From: JBBRTJ01 sp038244535
GTDB lineage: Bacteria > Actinomycetota > Acidimicrobiia > Acidimicrobiales > Ilumatobacteraceae
Length of the DNA: 16,699 nucleotides
NCBI GenBank assembly: GCA_038244535.1
Contig: JBBRTJ010000079.1
Span: forward strand, 1 to 16,699
Reading direction: 5' to 3'
Made by a program: the position numbers and the translations under genes. Shown here piece after piece: positions 1-5,974 of this stretch (the first letter of the stretch is position 1; every line of letters begins with the position of its first letter). The notes under the pieces are model-generated. The model was not told the DNA's origin and made no database searches. It saw nothing but the letters and a program-made list of their open reading frames with translations.

Positions 1-141
1 GGCGAGGGCGGCCAGGAGCGCGATGCGGATGTCACCGCGGCGTCGGCGTCCGGGGTGGCGGTCCCAGGGGCCGTGCCCTTCTTGGTGGTCGTGGTGGGTG
101 GATGGGGGACCGGGGCGACCCCGGCGTGGTCCGTTCATCAT
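1..141 (-). CDS. PadR-family transcriptional regulator, N-terminal part (runs off the window)
   Basis: The first 47 codons of a minus-strand gene are visible; the rest lies beyond base 1. The product begins with a Gly/Pro/Arg/His-rich stretch and then reads RRRRGDIRIALLAALA. A basic, low-complexity lead followed by RRGD-(V/I)-R-x-A-(L/V)-L is typical of the start of the winged-helix domain in actinobacterial PadR regulators, which bind DNA as dimers and are often auto-repressors. The start is the first of two adjacent ATG codons (141 and 138), because an AAAGGA ribosome-binding sequence lies about 7 bases upstream of it. A palindrome overlapping the likely promoter (177-190) fits autoregulation. 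The gene lies downstream of the amidase on the same strand, about 240 bases away. The family call rests on a short segment, so a different regulator with a similar lead cannot be excluded. Confidence 0.6.
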   Translation of the reverse strand, partial: MMNGPRRGRPGPPSTHHDHQEGHGPWDRHPGRRRRGDIRIALLAALA

Positions 142-176
142 GGGTGTTCCTTTTATCGAGATGGGATGTGTGCCAT

Positions 177-206
177 CACGATATATCGCGACTGGTCAAC
201 TTGCAA
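177..206 (-). promoter_or_regulatory. Probable padR promoter with palindromic operator
   Basis: On the minus strand a TTGCAA (-35-like, 206-201) and a TATCGT (-10-like, 183-178) are separated by 17 bases. The -10 region is embedded in a near-perfect palindrome at 177-190 whose core CGATATATCG (179-188) is perfectly symmetric. AT-rich dyads of this ATATATCG type are common operators for PadR-like proteins in actinobacteria. A dimer bound here would block RNA polymerase, so I infer self-repression. The promoter assignment is by eye only. Confidence 0.45.
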
Positions 207-248
207 CCTTTGGCGGGGCCCTCGCTGGTCATGAGCTGTCACGGCGGT

Positions 249-293
249 AAGTGGCGAGCGTGAGTGCGCCAACTGCACGGTGGCTCGCCACTT
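249..293 (-). terminator. Candidate hairpin terminator between amidase and padR
   Basis: An 11-base perfect inverted repeat (249-259 with 283-293) flanks a second small stem (GTGC/GCAC, 264-267 with 275-278). It lies downstream of the amidase stop and upstream of the padR promoter. There is no T-tract on either strand, so it may be a Rho-assisted or non-canonical actinobacterial terminator, or just a stable mRNA 3' end. The rest of the 142-378 gap, apart from the padR promoter and ribosome-binding site, shows nothing I can name. Confidence 0.35.
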
Positions 294-378
294 CACGGCC
301 GAGTGGGCTCTTCATCAGCGATGGGCGCTGAGCGGCGACTGATCAGAACACAACCCCCCGCAGCGGTGCTCCGGTGGA

Positions 379-1452
379 TCAGTTGCCGGCGAGGTAGTTG
401 GCGAGGGCGACGGCCAGGGCCTGAGCCGCCCGCTGGCGCCAGTTCGGGTCGCCGAGCAGTGCGCCGTCGGTGGGGTTCTGCGTGTTGCCCGCCTCGAACA
501 GGACCTTGGGCACGTTGGAGAGGTTCAGCCCGCCGAAGTCCGTGCGCTCGATCATCCCGCCGCAGCAGTAGTAGCTGGCGATCGGCATGCCAGTGGATGG
601 GAAGGCCCGCACGATGTCGAGGCCGAGTCGGTGGGAGGCGGCGTAGATGTCGTCGGTGTAGCCGGGGATGTTGCCCGGGGCGTTGACCATGAAGCCCCGA
701 CCGCTGACGGGGCCGCCGTCGGCGTGGATCGAGATGGCCACGTTGGCATGGGCGTTGTTGCCGAAGAAGGCGCGCTGGTCGATGCACGGACCCCAGCCGG
801 AGTTGTCGGTGCGCGACATCACGACGGTGGCGCCGTTGGCGACCAGGATCGAGCGCAACCGCAGGCCGACGTCGAGGTTGAAGGCCGTCTCGGTGATGCC
901 ACCGGGGACGGCTGCACCAGCGGTGTCGCACTGGCGGTACTGGGTCCCGATCCAGATCATCCGGCTGAGCTCGGCACTGTGGGCCCAGTTCATGCCGTTG
1001 TGGCCGGGGTCGATGGCGATGATCTTGCCGGCCACTGCGCTGAGGTTGCCCGAGGGCGGAGGCGGAGCCGCCGCCGTGGTCGGCGCGCTGGTCGGCTTGG
1101 GCGTCGTCGTCGTTGGCTTGGCCGCACTGGTGGTCGTGCCGGGCTTGGCCGTCGTGGTCGTGCCGGGCTTGGCCGTCGTGGTGGTGCTCCCGGTGGTGGC
1201 GGCCGCTGTTGCAGCCTGGGCCACCGTGGTCCTGCCGTCGGTGGTGGCCGTGTCTCCACTCGCGACGGTGGCGTCGGCGGCGCTGGATGAGGTCGCGGCC
1301 GCGCTGCTCGTCGTGCGAGCGTTGGCATCGACCGTGCGGGGGTTGGCGTCACAGGCGACGGCGCCGATGGCGACCACCAGCGCGCTGATGCCGAGCGTGA
1401 TGGCCCGGCGCTTCGAGGGCCGTGTGGGTCGCCTCGTGTCGCGAGCGGTCAT
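379..1452 (-). CDS. N-acetylmuramoyl-L-alanine amidase (Amidase_3), probable lipoprotein
   Basis: This 357-residue protein is a zinc-dependent cell-wall hydrolase that cuts the bond between N-acetylmuramic acid and the L-alanine of the peptide stem. Residues 1-34 form a basic lead, a hydrophobic segment (about 18-32) and a lipobox-like AVAC, so Cys34 is probably lipidated and the enzyme held on the outer face of the membrane. Residues 35-135 are a Thr/Ala/Ser/Pro linker with TTTTAKPG repeats. The catalytic domain spans about 140-357. The expected zinc ligands are all present: His151 in IDPGHNG, Glu188 in ITETAFNLD and His243 in SIHADG. The catalytic glutamate is Glu320 in VLFEAGNTQNPTD. The start at 1452 has a GC-rich weak ribosome-binding sequence (GGACGGGG) and overlaps the end of a possible small upstream ORF by 4 bases, which suggests translational coupling. 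No wall-binding domain is seen, so the linker and lipid anchor probably set its location. Confidence 0.9.
   Translation of the reverse strand: MTARDTRRPTRPSKRRAITLGISALVVAIGAVACDANPRTVDANARTTSSAAATSSSAADATVASGDTATTDGRTTVAQAATAAATTGSTTTTAKPGTTTTAKPGTTTSAAKPTTTTPKPTSAPTTAAAPPPPSGNLSAVAGKIIAIDPGHNGMNWAHSAELSRMIWIGTQYRQCDTAGAAVPGGITETAFNLDVGLRLRSILVANGATVVMSRTDNSGWGPCIDQRAFFGNNAHANVAISIHADGGPVSGRGFMVNAPGNIPGYTDDIYAASHRLGLDIVRAFPSTGMPIASYYCCGGMIERTDFGGLNLSNVPKVLFEAGNTQNPTDGALLGDPNWRQRAAQALAVALANYLAGN
1131..1178 (-). repeat. Two perfect 24-base tandem copies in the amidase linker
   Basis: Bases 1131-1154 and 1155-1178 are identical 24-mers, and degenerate copies flank them. They encode the TTTTAKPG repeats of the amidase linker. 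The unit is a multiple of three, so copy-number change by slippage would lengthen or shorten the linker without a frameshift. Confidence 0.85.
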
Positions 1453-1544
1453 TGGTGCCCCGTCCGACGGCCCAAGCCGGTGGCGTCATGCACCGTGGCC
1501 ACGGCCCGCGTCGGGGTGATGCGCACGAGGTCGTTCCAGGTCAT
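1449..1544 (-). CDS. Possible 31-residue leaderless ORF upstream of the amidase
   Basis: This minus-strand ATG ORF begins MTWNDLVRITP and ends GRRTGHQ. Its stop TGA shares the sequence ATGA (1452-1449) with the amidase start, a 4-base overlap typical of translational coupling. Just 6 bases before its ATG is TACGGT (1556-1551), a TAnnnT -10 hexamer, so transcription would begin at or next to the ATG and give a leaderless mRNA. The same layout is seen before argS, hom and prfA in this window. No domain, membrane segment or Cys/His cluster is visible. It could be a leader peptide that sets amidase translation, or simply untranslated 5' sequence that happens to be open. Function unknown. Confidence 0.4.
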   Translation of the reverse strand: MTWNDLVRITPTRAVATVHDATGLGRRTGHQ

Positions 1545-1550
1545 GGCGGA

Positions 1551-1560
1551 ACCGTAACTT
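1551..1560. promoter_or_regulatory. Overlapping divergent -10 elements (amidase side and SnoaL side)
   Basis: On the minus strand TACGGT (1556-1551) lies 6 bases from the ATG of the small ORF before the amidase. On the plus strand TAACTT (1555-1560) lies 34 bases before the SnoaL-like ATG. The two hexamers overlap, so polymerase could probably use only one direction at a time. Neither has a convincing -35 box. A perfect 12-base palindrome, CCGTGGCCACGG, lies at 1493-1504 in the amidase leader and could be a regulator site or a short hairpin. The plus-strand call is the weaker one. Confidence 0.35.
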
Positions 1561-1594
1561 GTCGAGTCCGGTCGGCAGCGGCGACGATCGCACG

Positions 1595-1960
1595 ATGACC
1601 GCTGCCGCTTGCCGTGCCTTCTTCGATGCGTGGAACCGCCGTGACATGGACGAGGCGATGACGCACGTCGCCGATGACTGCCACTACAACGACTTCTCGT
1701 TCACGCGACCGCACGTCGGCAAGGCCGAGGTGCGGACCCTGTTCGAGAACGTCGCCACCCGCGCCCCCCAGGTGACGTTCCTCATCCATGACATCACAGG
1801 CGAGCACGACGTGGGCGCGTACTGGGAGGTGCTGGTGGCGGGGCAGCCGTCAGGGCGGGTGGGCGTGAGCTTCTACAAGTTCGACGCCGACGACCGGTTG
1901 GTGTGGGCGCTCGATGCGGCCGACCCCGGCCCCGTCCACCGCACCAACGACTTCCACTGA
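1595..1960 (+). CDS. SnoaL-like / NTF2-like domain protein
   Basis: This 121-residue protein has the layout of the small SnoaL/NTF2 fold. An N-terminal helix (FFDAWNRRDMDEAM) is followed by an acidic DDCHYND segment, a second helix region (GKAEVRTLFENVA) and beta strands (TFLIHDITGEHDVGAYWEVLV, GRVGVSFYKFDADDRLVWAL). Family members are cone-shaped ligand-binding proteins or small isomerases, hydratases and cyclases; the substrate cannot be told from sequence. It is cytoplasmic, with no signal peptide. The ATG at 1595 is preferred over an in-frame TTG at 1559 because homology-like sequence starts there, but neither has a clear ribosome-binding site. Its stop is only 4 bases from the stop of the convergent cupredoxin gene, so the two transcripts must overlap at their ends. 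Confidence 0.7.
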   Translation: MTAAACRAFFDAWNRRDMDEAMTHVADDCHYNDFSFTRPHVGKAEVRTLFENVATRAPQVTFLIHDITGEHDVGAYWEVLVAGQPSGRVGVSFYKFDADDRLVWALDAADPGPVHRTNDFH

Positions 1961-1964
1961 CCGA

Positions 1965-2606
1965 TCAGGTGACGGTGATCTTCTTGGGCGGGCTGAACGT
2001 CGAGGTGCCACCGGGGGTGCCGCCCTTGACGAGCGAGCGGAACTGGTAGACGCCCGGTCCGGCCGTCGGCGTGTACGTCGTCATCTTGAGCGTGGTGTTG
2101 ACGAGCAGGTTGACGAAGGCGGCCGACGTCGGCGTCTTGACCTGCACGTCGAACGCGTAGCCGGGGGGAAGCGCGGCGGTGGCCCAGCTCACCTTGAACA
2201 CGGTCGCCGTCGTGCCGGTAGCCGGCGTCACCTTGTCGGTCACCTTGAGCGTGGCGAGCATCGACAGGTGGATGGCGCAGTGGTAGGCGAACGTGCCGGA
2301 GGCATCGGTGGTGAACGTGAACGAGGTGCCCGGTGACCTGAATCCCGAGTCCCACAGGCCGAGCCCGGTGTTGTCGGTGCTCGTGTGGGTGGCGAAGTTG
2401 GTTGCCGGGTAGTTCCACACCACGTTCTGTCCGAGTGCCTGCGTGAGGCTCGCCGGCGTGAACGCGAACTCGGTCACCGTCACGGTCTTGGGTACCGCCT
2501 CGGCCGGCACGGCCAGGGCCAGGCCCAGCAGTGACACCGCGACCGCCGCGCCGATGCGCTTCGCCCTTCGTCCTTTGCCGCTGGGCGTGGGCTGTTGGTC
2601 GTTCAT
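1965..2606 (-). CDS. Secreted cupredoxin (plastocyanin/azurin-like) with C-terminal FN3-like domain
   Basis: This 213-residue protein has an Arg/Lys-rich lead, a hydrophobic core (about 18-33) and a probable signal-peptidase site after AEA near residue 37. The cupredoxin domain (about 38-125) has a full type 1 copper site: His74 (in FATHTST), then Cys110, His113 and Met116 in YHCAIHLSM. Such proteins carry single electrons or bind copper outside the cell. The C-terminal part (about 130-213) looks like a fibronectin type III repeat, with KVSWATA, FDVQVKTP and YQFRSLVKGG strands. This may mediate attachment or partner binding. The start at 2606 is fixed by a strong GAGGAGG ribosome-binding sequence; an upstream in-frame start at 2684 gives a non-signal-like extension and is rejected. 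No neighbouring oxidase or reductase names its electron partner. Confidence 0.8.
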   Translation of the reverse strand: MNDQQPTPSGKGRRAKRIGAAVAVSLLGLALAVPAEAVPKTVTVTEFAFTPASLTQALGQNVVWNYPATNFATHTSTDNTGLGLWDSGFRSPGTSFTFTTDASGTFAYHCAIHLSMLATLKVTDKVTPATGTTATVFKVSWATAALPPGYAFDVQVKTPTSAAFVNLLVNTTLKMTTYTPTAGPGVYQFRSLVKGGTPGGTSTFSPPKKITVT

Positions 2607-2610
2607 GACC

Positions 2611-2617
2611 CCTCCTC
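2611..2617 (-). promoter_or_regulatory. Ribosome-binding site of the cupredoxin gene
   Basis: GAGGAGG on the minus strand lies 4 bases before the ATG at 2606. It is the strongest Shine-Dalgarno match in the window and decides the start. The 2618-2793 stretch upstream holds no gene I can support, and I could not pick a convincing promoter in it. Confidence 0.8.
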
Positions 2618-2793
2618 GTCGTCCGTGCCGGGATGGCAGGCCCCCGCATCCCCTACGAACGAAGGCGCCGATCGGATGGTGCACTTCGCTCAGCCAAAGC
2701 GCAAGCCCCTACCGTCGGTGGAGACGGAGCGAGCTTGTGCGTCGAAAGCGGCGTGGGGCCGCATTGGCCGTACAAGCTGTTGCACCGACCGCC

Positions 2794-2868
2794 TGGTGCC
2801 CTCGGCAGGATTCGAACCTGCGCACACGGCTCCGGAAGCCGATGCTCTATCCCCTGAGCTACGAGGGC
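2794..2868 (-). tRNA. tRNA-Arg (anticodon CCG)
   Basis: The 75-base minus-strand sequence folds as a cloverleaf: acceptor GCCCTCG/CGAGGGC (7 pairs), D-arm GCTC...GAGC, anticodon loop TTCCGGA with anticodon CCG (reads CGG), T-arm GCAGG-TTCGAAT-CCTGC, discriminator A and an encoded CCA end (2796-2794). CGG is heavily used in this GC-rich DNA, so this is an important tRNA. The only irregularity is a U-U mismatch at the outermost pair of the anticodon stem (27-43). Confidence 0.95.
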
Positions 2869-2878
2869 GGGACGGGGC

Positions 2879-2884
2879 ACTCTA
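2879..2884 (-). promoter_or_regulatory. Candidate -10 element of the tRNA-Arg gene
   Basis: TAGAGT on the minus strand (2884-2879) lies 10 bases upstream of the mature tRNA 5' end and matches TATAAT at four of six positions. I saw no good -35 match at the right distance. Confidence 0.3.
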
Positions 2885-2889
2885 GCCGC

Positions 2890-2925
2890 CCGGTGCCGCC
2901 GCCTCTCGGGCTGCGGGGCACCCGG
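2890..2925 (-). terminator. Candidate hairpin after the serine hydrolase gene
   Basis: CCGGTGCC (2890-2897) and GGCACCCGG (2917-2925) can pair with one bulged C around a 19-base loop. It lies between the serine hydrolase stop and the tRNA-Arg gene on the same strand, where a terminator would be expected. There is no T-tract. Confidence 0.3.
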
Positions 2926-2943
2926 CCGCACCGCCGCTGGGTC

Positions 2944-4080
2944 TCAGCCGAGGGCGACGTAGGCGGCCCGCGTGAGATCGGTCCCGCGGCTGTCGCCGTT
3001 GAGTCCCGACTCCATGCGGTTCATGACGTAGCTGACCGTCATCCGCCGGTCGAGGTCGTTGATGATCGTCGAGCCGCCCCAGCCGCCCCAGTAGCAGACG
3101 TTCCCGTCCGGGAGCTCGGGCACCGACTCGCTGGGCAAGCCGAAGCCGATGCCGAACCGGACCGGGATGCCGAGCACGAGGTCCATCCCCCTCGCCTGCT
3201 CCGTGAAGATGAGCCGGCAGGTCTCGGGCTTGAGCAGCCGAACGCCGCCAGCCTCACCGTGGTTCGAGATGACCGCTTGTGCAGCAGCCACCGAGCGGGC
3301 GTTGCCGTGGCCGTTGGCGGCGCCGATGTCGGCCTGGCGCCACTCGGGCGTCCACGAGGTGCTGGCATCGGGGGCCGGCCCGGTGAAGGTCTTGACCAGG
3401 ACGCTTTCGACGTCGAGGGTGGTCAAGTCGATGGGCAGCGGAGGGGGCGGCACCACGTTGGAGATCCGGTGGAACTCGGTCGGTGACAGCCCGATGTGGA
3501 AGTCGACGCCGAGCGGGCCGGCAACCTCCTTGGCGAAGAACTCGCCGAGGTGCTGGCCGGTGATGCGGCGCACGACCTCGCCCACGAGGTGACCCTGGTT
3601 GAGGGCGTGGTAGCCCGACATCGTGCCGGGCTCCCACCACGGCGCTTGCGCAGCGAGCATCGAGGTCGACTTCTCCCAGTCGTACAGGTCCTCGACCACG
3701 ACCGGCTGCGCCCAGCCCGACACGCCCGAGGTGTGCGACATCAGGTGGCGCACCTCGATTGCCTCCTTGCCGTTGGCGGCGAACTCCGGCCAGTACCGGG
3801 CGACGGGCGAGAACACGTCGAGCTCGCCGCGGTCGACCAGCAGCAGCGCGGTCAGCGACGTCATGGTCTTGGTGGTGGACCACACGTTGGTGATGGTGTC
3901 GCGCCCCCACGGCACGGTTCGCTCGGTGTCGGACCAGCCGCCCCACAGGTCGACCACCACCTCGCCATCAAGGGCCACGGCCACCGATGCGCCGAGGTCG
4001 GCCCCTGAATCGATGGATGCCGAGAGCAGGTCGCGCAGGGCGCCGAACCGCTCGTCACAAGTTCCTTGAACGTCAGCCAT
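2944..4080 (-). CDS. Serine hydrolase of the beta-lactamase class C / esterase EstB family
   Basis: This 378-residue protein carries the serine beta-lactamase-like fold of family S12 and class C enzymes. The nucleophile motif SxxK is Ser68-Thr-Thr-Lys71 in NVWSTTKTM, the tyrosine of the second motif is probably Tyr157 in SGYHALNQGHL, and the third motif region is WGGWGGS (331-337). The HTSG turn at 116-119 is also typical. The form lacking a KTG triad but with W-G-G is characteristic of esterases and D-amino-acid amidases rather than true beta-lactamases. The likely activity is therefore ester or peptide hydrolysis on an unknown substrate. No signal peptide is visible, so it is probably cytoplasmic. 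It is divergent from argS across a 99-base gap (4081-4179). The ATG at 4080 has no clear ribosome-binding site. Confidence 0.8.
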   Translation of the reverse strand: MADVQGTCDERFGALRDLLSASIDSGADLGASVAVALDGEVVVDLWGGWSDTERTVPWGRDTITNVWSTTKTMTSLTALLLVDRGELDVFSPVARYWPEFAANGKEAIEVRHLMSHTSGVSGWAQPVVVEDLYDWEKSTSMLAAQAPWWEPGTMSGYHALNQGHLVGEVVRRITGQHLGEFFAKEVAGPLGVDFHIGLSPTEFHRISNVVPPPPLPIDLTTLDVESVLVKTFTGPAPDASTSWTPEWRQADIGAANGHGNARSVAAAQAVISNHGEAGGVRLLKPETCRLIFTEQARGMDLVLGIPVRFGIGFGLPSESVPELPDGNVCYWGGWGGSTIINDLDRRMTVSYVMNRMESGLNGDSRGTDLTRAAYVALG

Positions 4081-4167
4081 GGCGCATCATGGCGCGACCA
4101 GGGAGCGGCCCGCACGGCGGCGCACCGGCACCACCGGAGAACGCCCGAGGGACGCGCCTGCGATCGG

Positions 4168-4179
4168 TACCCTTGACAC
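4168..4179 (+). promoter_or_regulatory. Leaderless promoter of argS
   Basis: TACCCT (4168-4173) is followed by 6 bases and then the ATG at 4180. A TAnnnT hexamer at this spacing puts the transcription start on or next to the A of the start codon, giving an mRNA without a 5' leader. No Shine-Dalgarno sequence is present and no good -35 box is seen. Confidence 0.5.
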
Positions 4180-5784
4180 ATGGTTCCCCCTGGGCTCGTC
4201 GACGCCATCGCCGCGCATCTCATCGCCCTCGGGCTCACCGCCGAGGCCGCCGGCGCGCTGACGCTGGAACGGCCCCGCAAGCCCGAGCACGGCGACTGGG
4301 CCGTCAACGTCTTCCCCTTCGCCAAGGCGGCCGGGCGTCCCGGCCCCGAGCTCGCGGCGGCCGTGGCCGACCTGGTGAACGCCGATCGGCCGGCCCACGT
4401 GGCCAAGGCCGAGGCGGTCGGTGGGTTCCTCAACCTGAAGCTCGATCCGGGCTGGCTCGGCGAGGTGCTGCGCACGGTCGTCGCCGAGGGCGTCGAGGGC
4501 TTCGCCCGGACGCAGGCCGAGCCCGCCATGCACGTCAACGTCGAGTTCGTGTCGGCCAACCCGACTGGTCCGCTCCATGCCGGCCACGGCCGGTGGGCGG
4601 CCTACGGCGACAGCCTCGCCCGGGTGCTGGCCCGGTGCGGTCACACCGTGCACCGCGAGTTCTACGTCAACGATCGCGGCGCGCAGGTGGTGCGCTACGG
4701 AGCGAGCCTGGCCGCCGCCAAGGCCGGCCTGCCCACGCCCGTCGACGGCTATGCGGGCGAGTACATCCGAGACTGGGCGGTCGACCTGCCCGACGGTGCC
4801 GATCCTGTCGAGTGGGGCCTCGAGCGGGCCCACGTCGACCAGCACGACGTCCTGGTCCGGATGGGTGTGCACTTCGACACCTGGAGCAGCGAGCGCGAGG
4901 TGGCGACCCCCGGCAACCTGGCGGCCACGCTGGCCGAGCTCAAGGCCAAGGGCGCCGTGTACGACGAGTACGGCGCCGTGTGGCTCCGCACCTCCAGCCA
5001 TGGCGACGACAAGGACCGGGTCCTCATCCGCAGCGACGGCGAGCCGACCTACTTCCTGCCCGACATCGCCTTTCACCGCGACAAGTTCGCCCGGGGCTGG
5101 GATCACCTGATCAATGTGCTCGGCGCCGACCACCACGGCTACGTCCAGCGCATGGCGGCCGCCGTCGAGCTGCTCGGCCACCGCAGGGACAGCTTCGAGG
5201 CGATCATCGGCCAGAACGTGGTGCTGATGCGGGCCGGCGAGGAGGTCAAGCTCTCGAAGCGCCGCGGAGACATCATCGAGCTGGCCGAGGTGCTCGACGA
5301 GGTCGGACCCGACGCCACCCGGTTCACCTACCTGCTGCAGTCCATCGACACGCGCCAGGTGTTCGACCTGGACGTCGTGGTGCAGCAGTCGATGGACAAC
5401 CCGGTGTTCTACGTCCAGATGGCCAACGCCCGGCTGGCCGGCCTCGCCCGCAACGCGGCCGCCCGCGGTGTCGTGCGCCAACCACTGGCCGACGTCGACC
5501 TCTCCGTGCTCGTCCACCAGCGCGAGCTCGACCTGCTCACCAGTCTTGGTGAGCTGCCCGAGGTCGTGCTCGATGCCGCCGATCGCCGAGCCCCCAACAA
5601 GCTGACGACCTGGACGCGGCAGATGGCGGGGGCCGTCCACGGCTTCCACCACGACTGCTGGGTCGTGGCCGACGACGTGGCCCCCGAGCTGACGCAGGCC
5701 CGCCTGTGGCTGGTCGAAGCCAGCCACATCGGCCTCGCCGTCGCCCTCGACCTCCTCGGCGTCACCGCCCCCGACACGCTGTAG
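4180..5784 (+). CDS. argS: Arginine-tRNA ligase
   Basis: This 534-residue class I synthetase joins arginine to tRNA-Arg using ATP in the cytoplasm. An N-terminal Add1 domain (about 1-90) recognises the tRNA elbow. The Rossmann catalytic domain holds NVEFVSANPTGPLHAGHGR (120-138), in which HAGH (133-136) is the HIGH signature. The KMSK-like loop is KLSKRRGD (357-364), and the DALR anticodon-binding domain occupies about 404-534, ending in LLGVTAPDTL. The length is slightly below the common 550-590. The start at 4180 is the only sensible one and appears leaderless. It is first in the plus-strand cluster, at the position argS holds in mycobacteria, where lysA follows; here lysA is missing and a 190-base gap leads to hom. 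A tRNA-Arg gene lies 1.3 kb away on the other strand. Confidence 0.96.
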   Translation: MVPPGLVDAIAAHLIALGLTAEAAGALTLERPRKPEHGDWAVNVFPFAKAAGRPGPELAAAVADLVNADRPAHVAKAEAVGGFLNLKLDPGWLGEVLRTVVAEGVEGFARTQAEPAMHVNVEFVSANPTGPLHAGHGRWAAYGDSLARVLARCGHTVHREFYVNDRGAQVVRYGASLAAAKAGLPTPVDGYAGEYIRDWAVDLPDGADPVEWGLERAHVDQHDVLVRMGVHFDTWSSEREVATPGNLAATLAELKAKGAVYDEYGAVWLRTSSHGDDKDRVLIRSDGEPTYFLPDIAFHRDKFARGWDHLINVLGADHHGYVQRMAAAVELLGHRRDSFEAIIGQNVVLMRAGEEVKLSKRRGDIIELAEVLDEVGPDATRFTYLLQSIDTRQVFDLDVVVQQSMDNPVFYVQMANARLAGLARNAAARGVVRQPLADVDLSVLVHQRELDLLTSLGELPEVVLDAADRRAPNKLTTWTRQMAGAVHGFHHDCWVVADDVAPELTQARLWLVEASHIGLAVALDLLGVTAPDTL

Positions 5785-5801
5785 GAGACTGCCCGCTCAA
5801 C

Positions 5802-5816
5802 CGAGCGTCGCGCTCG
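5802..5816 (+). terminator. Candidate hairpin after argS
   Basis: CGAGCG-TCG-CGCTCG is a 6-pair perfect stem with a 3-base loop, 17 bases after the argS stop. It lacks a T-tract, so it is only a possible terminator. The gap to hom (5785-5974) also holds a weak coding-like stretch on the minus strand. Confidence 0.35.
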
Positions 5817-5960
5817 ACCGGCGATCGAAGGCGGCGTCCGGGGATCGACGGAGCGTGGTTCTCATCGTTGAGGACCAGACCGCGCAGATCGGCAGGCGAG
5901 TAGTCGCGCACGGCGGTCGACGGGGATGCGTTTGCCGTCGGGCCCGGTCGGCGCAGGCAC

Positions 5961-5974
5961 TACCGTCACCGGCC
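5961..5974 (+). promoter_or_regulatory. Leaderless promoter of hom
   Basis: TACCGT (5961-5966) lies 8 bases before the GTG at 5975, and no Shine-Dalgarno sequence intervenes. The spacing fits transcription beginning at or next to the start codon. A leaderless hom leaves no room for a transcribed threonine attenuator or riboswitch. Confidence 0.45.

Noticed and set aside
23..250. A 75-codon plus-strand frame at the window start
   Set aside because: Opposite the padR start and promoter; Trp/Arg/Pro-rich with no protein-like pattern.
1131..1178. CRISPR-like or mobile repeat
   Set aside because: The tandem 24-mers have no spacers and encode the in-frame amidase linker repeats.
2443..3486. A 347-codon plus-strand frame across the cupredoxin start, tRNA-Arg and serine hydrolase
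   Set aside because: It runs through a tRNA gene and is antisense to two supported genes.
4087..5727. A 546-codon open frame opposite argS
   Set aside because: Antisense shadow of argS; no motif and composition typical of reverse-strand GC-rich translation.
5855..5974. A 40-codon N-terminal extension of hom
   Set aside because: The extension is not protein-like, and the Rossmann fold and the TACCGT hexamer both point to the GTG at 5975.
5785..5974. Threonine attenuator or riboswitch before hom
   Set aside because: No Thr/Ile-rich leader peptide or terminator/antiterminator pair is visible, and hom appears leaderless.
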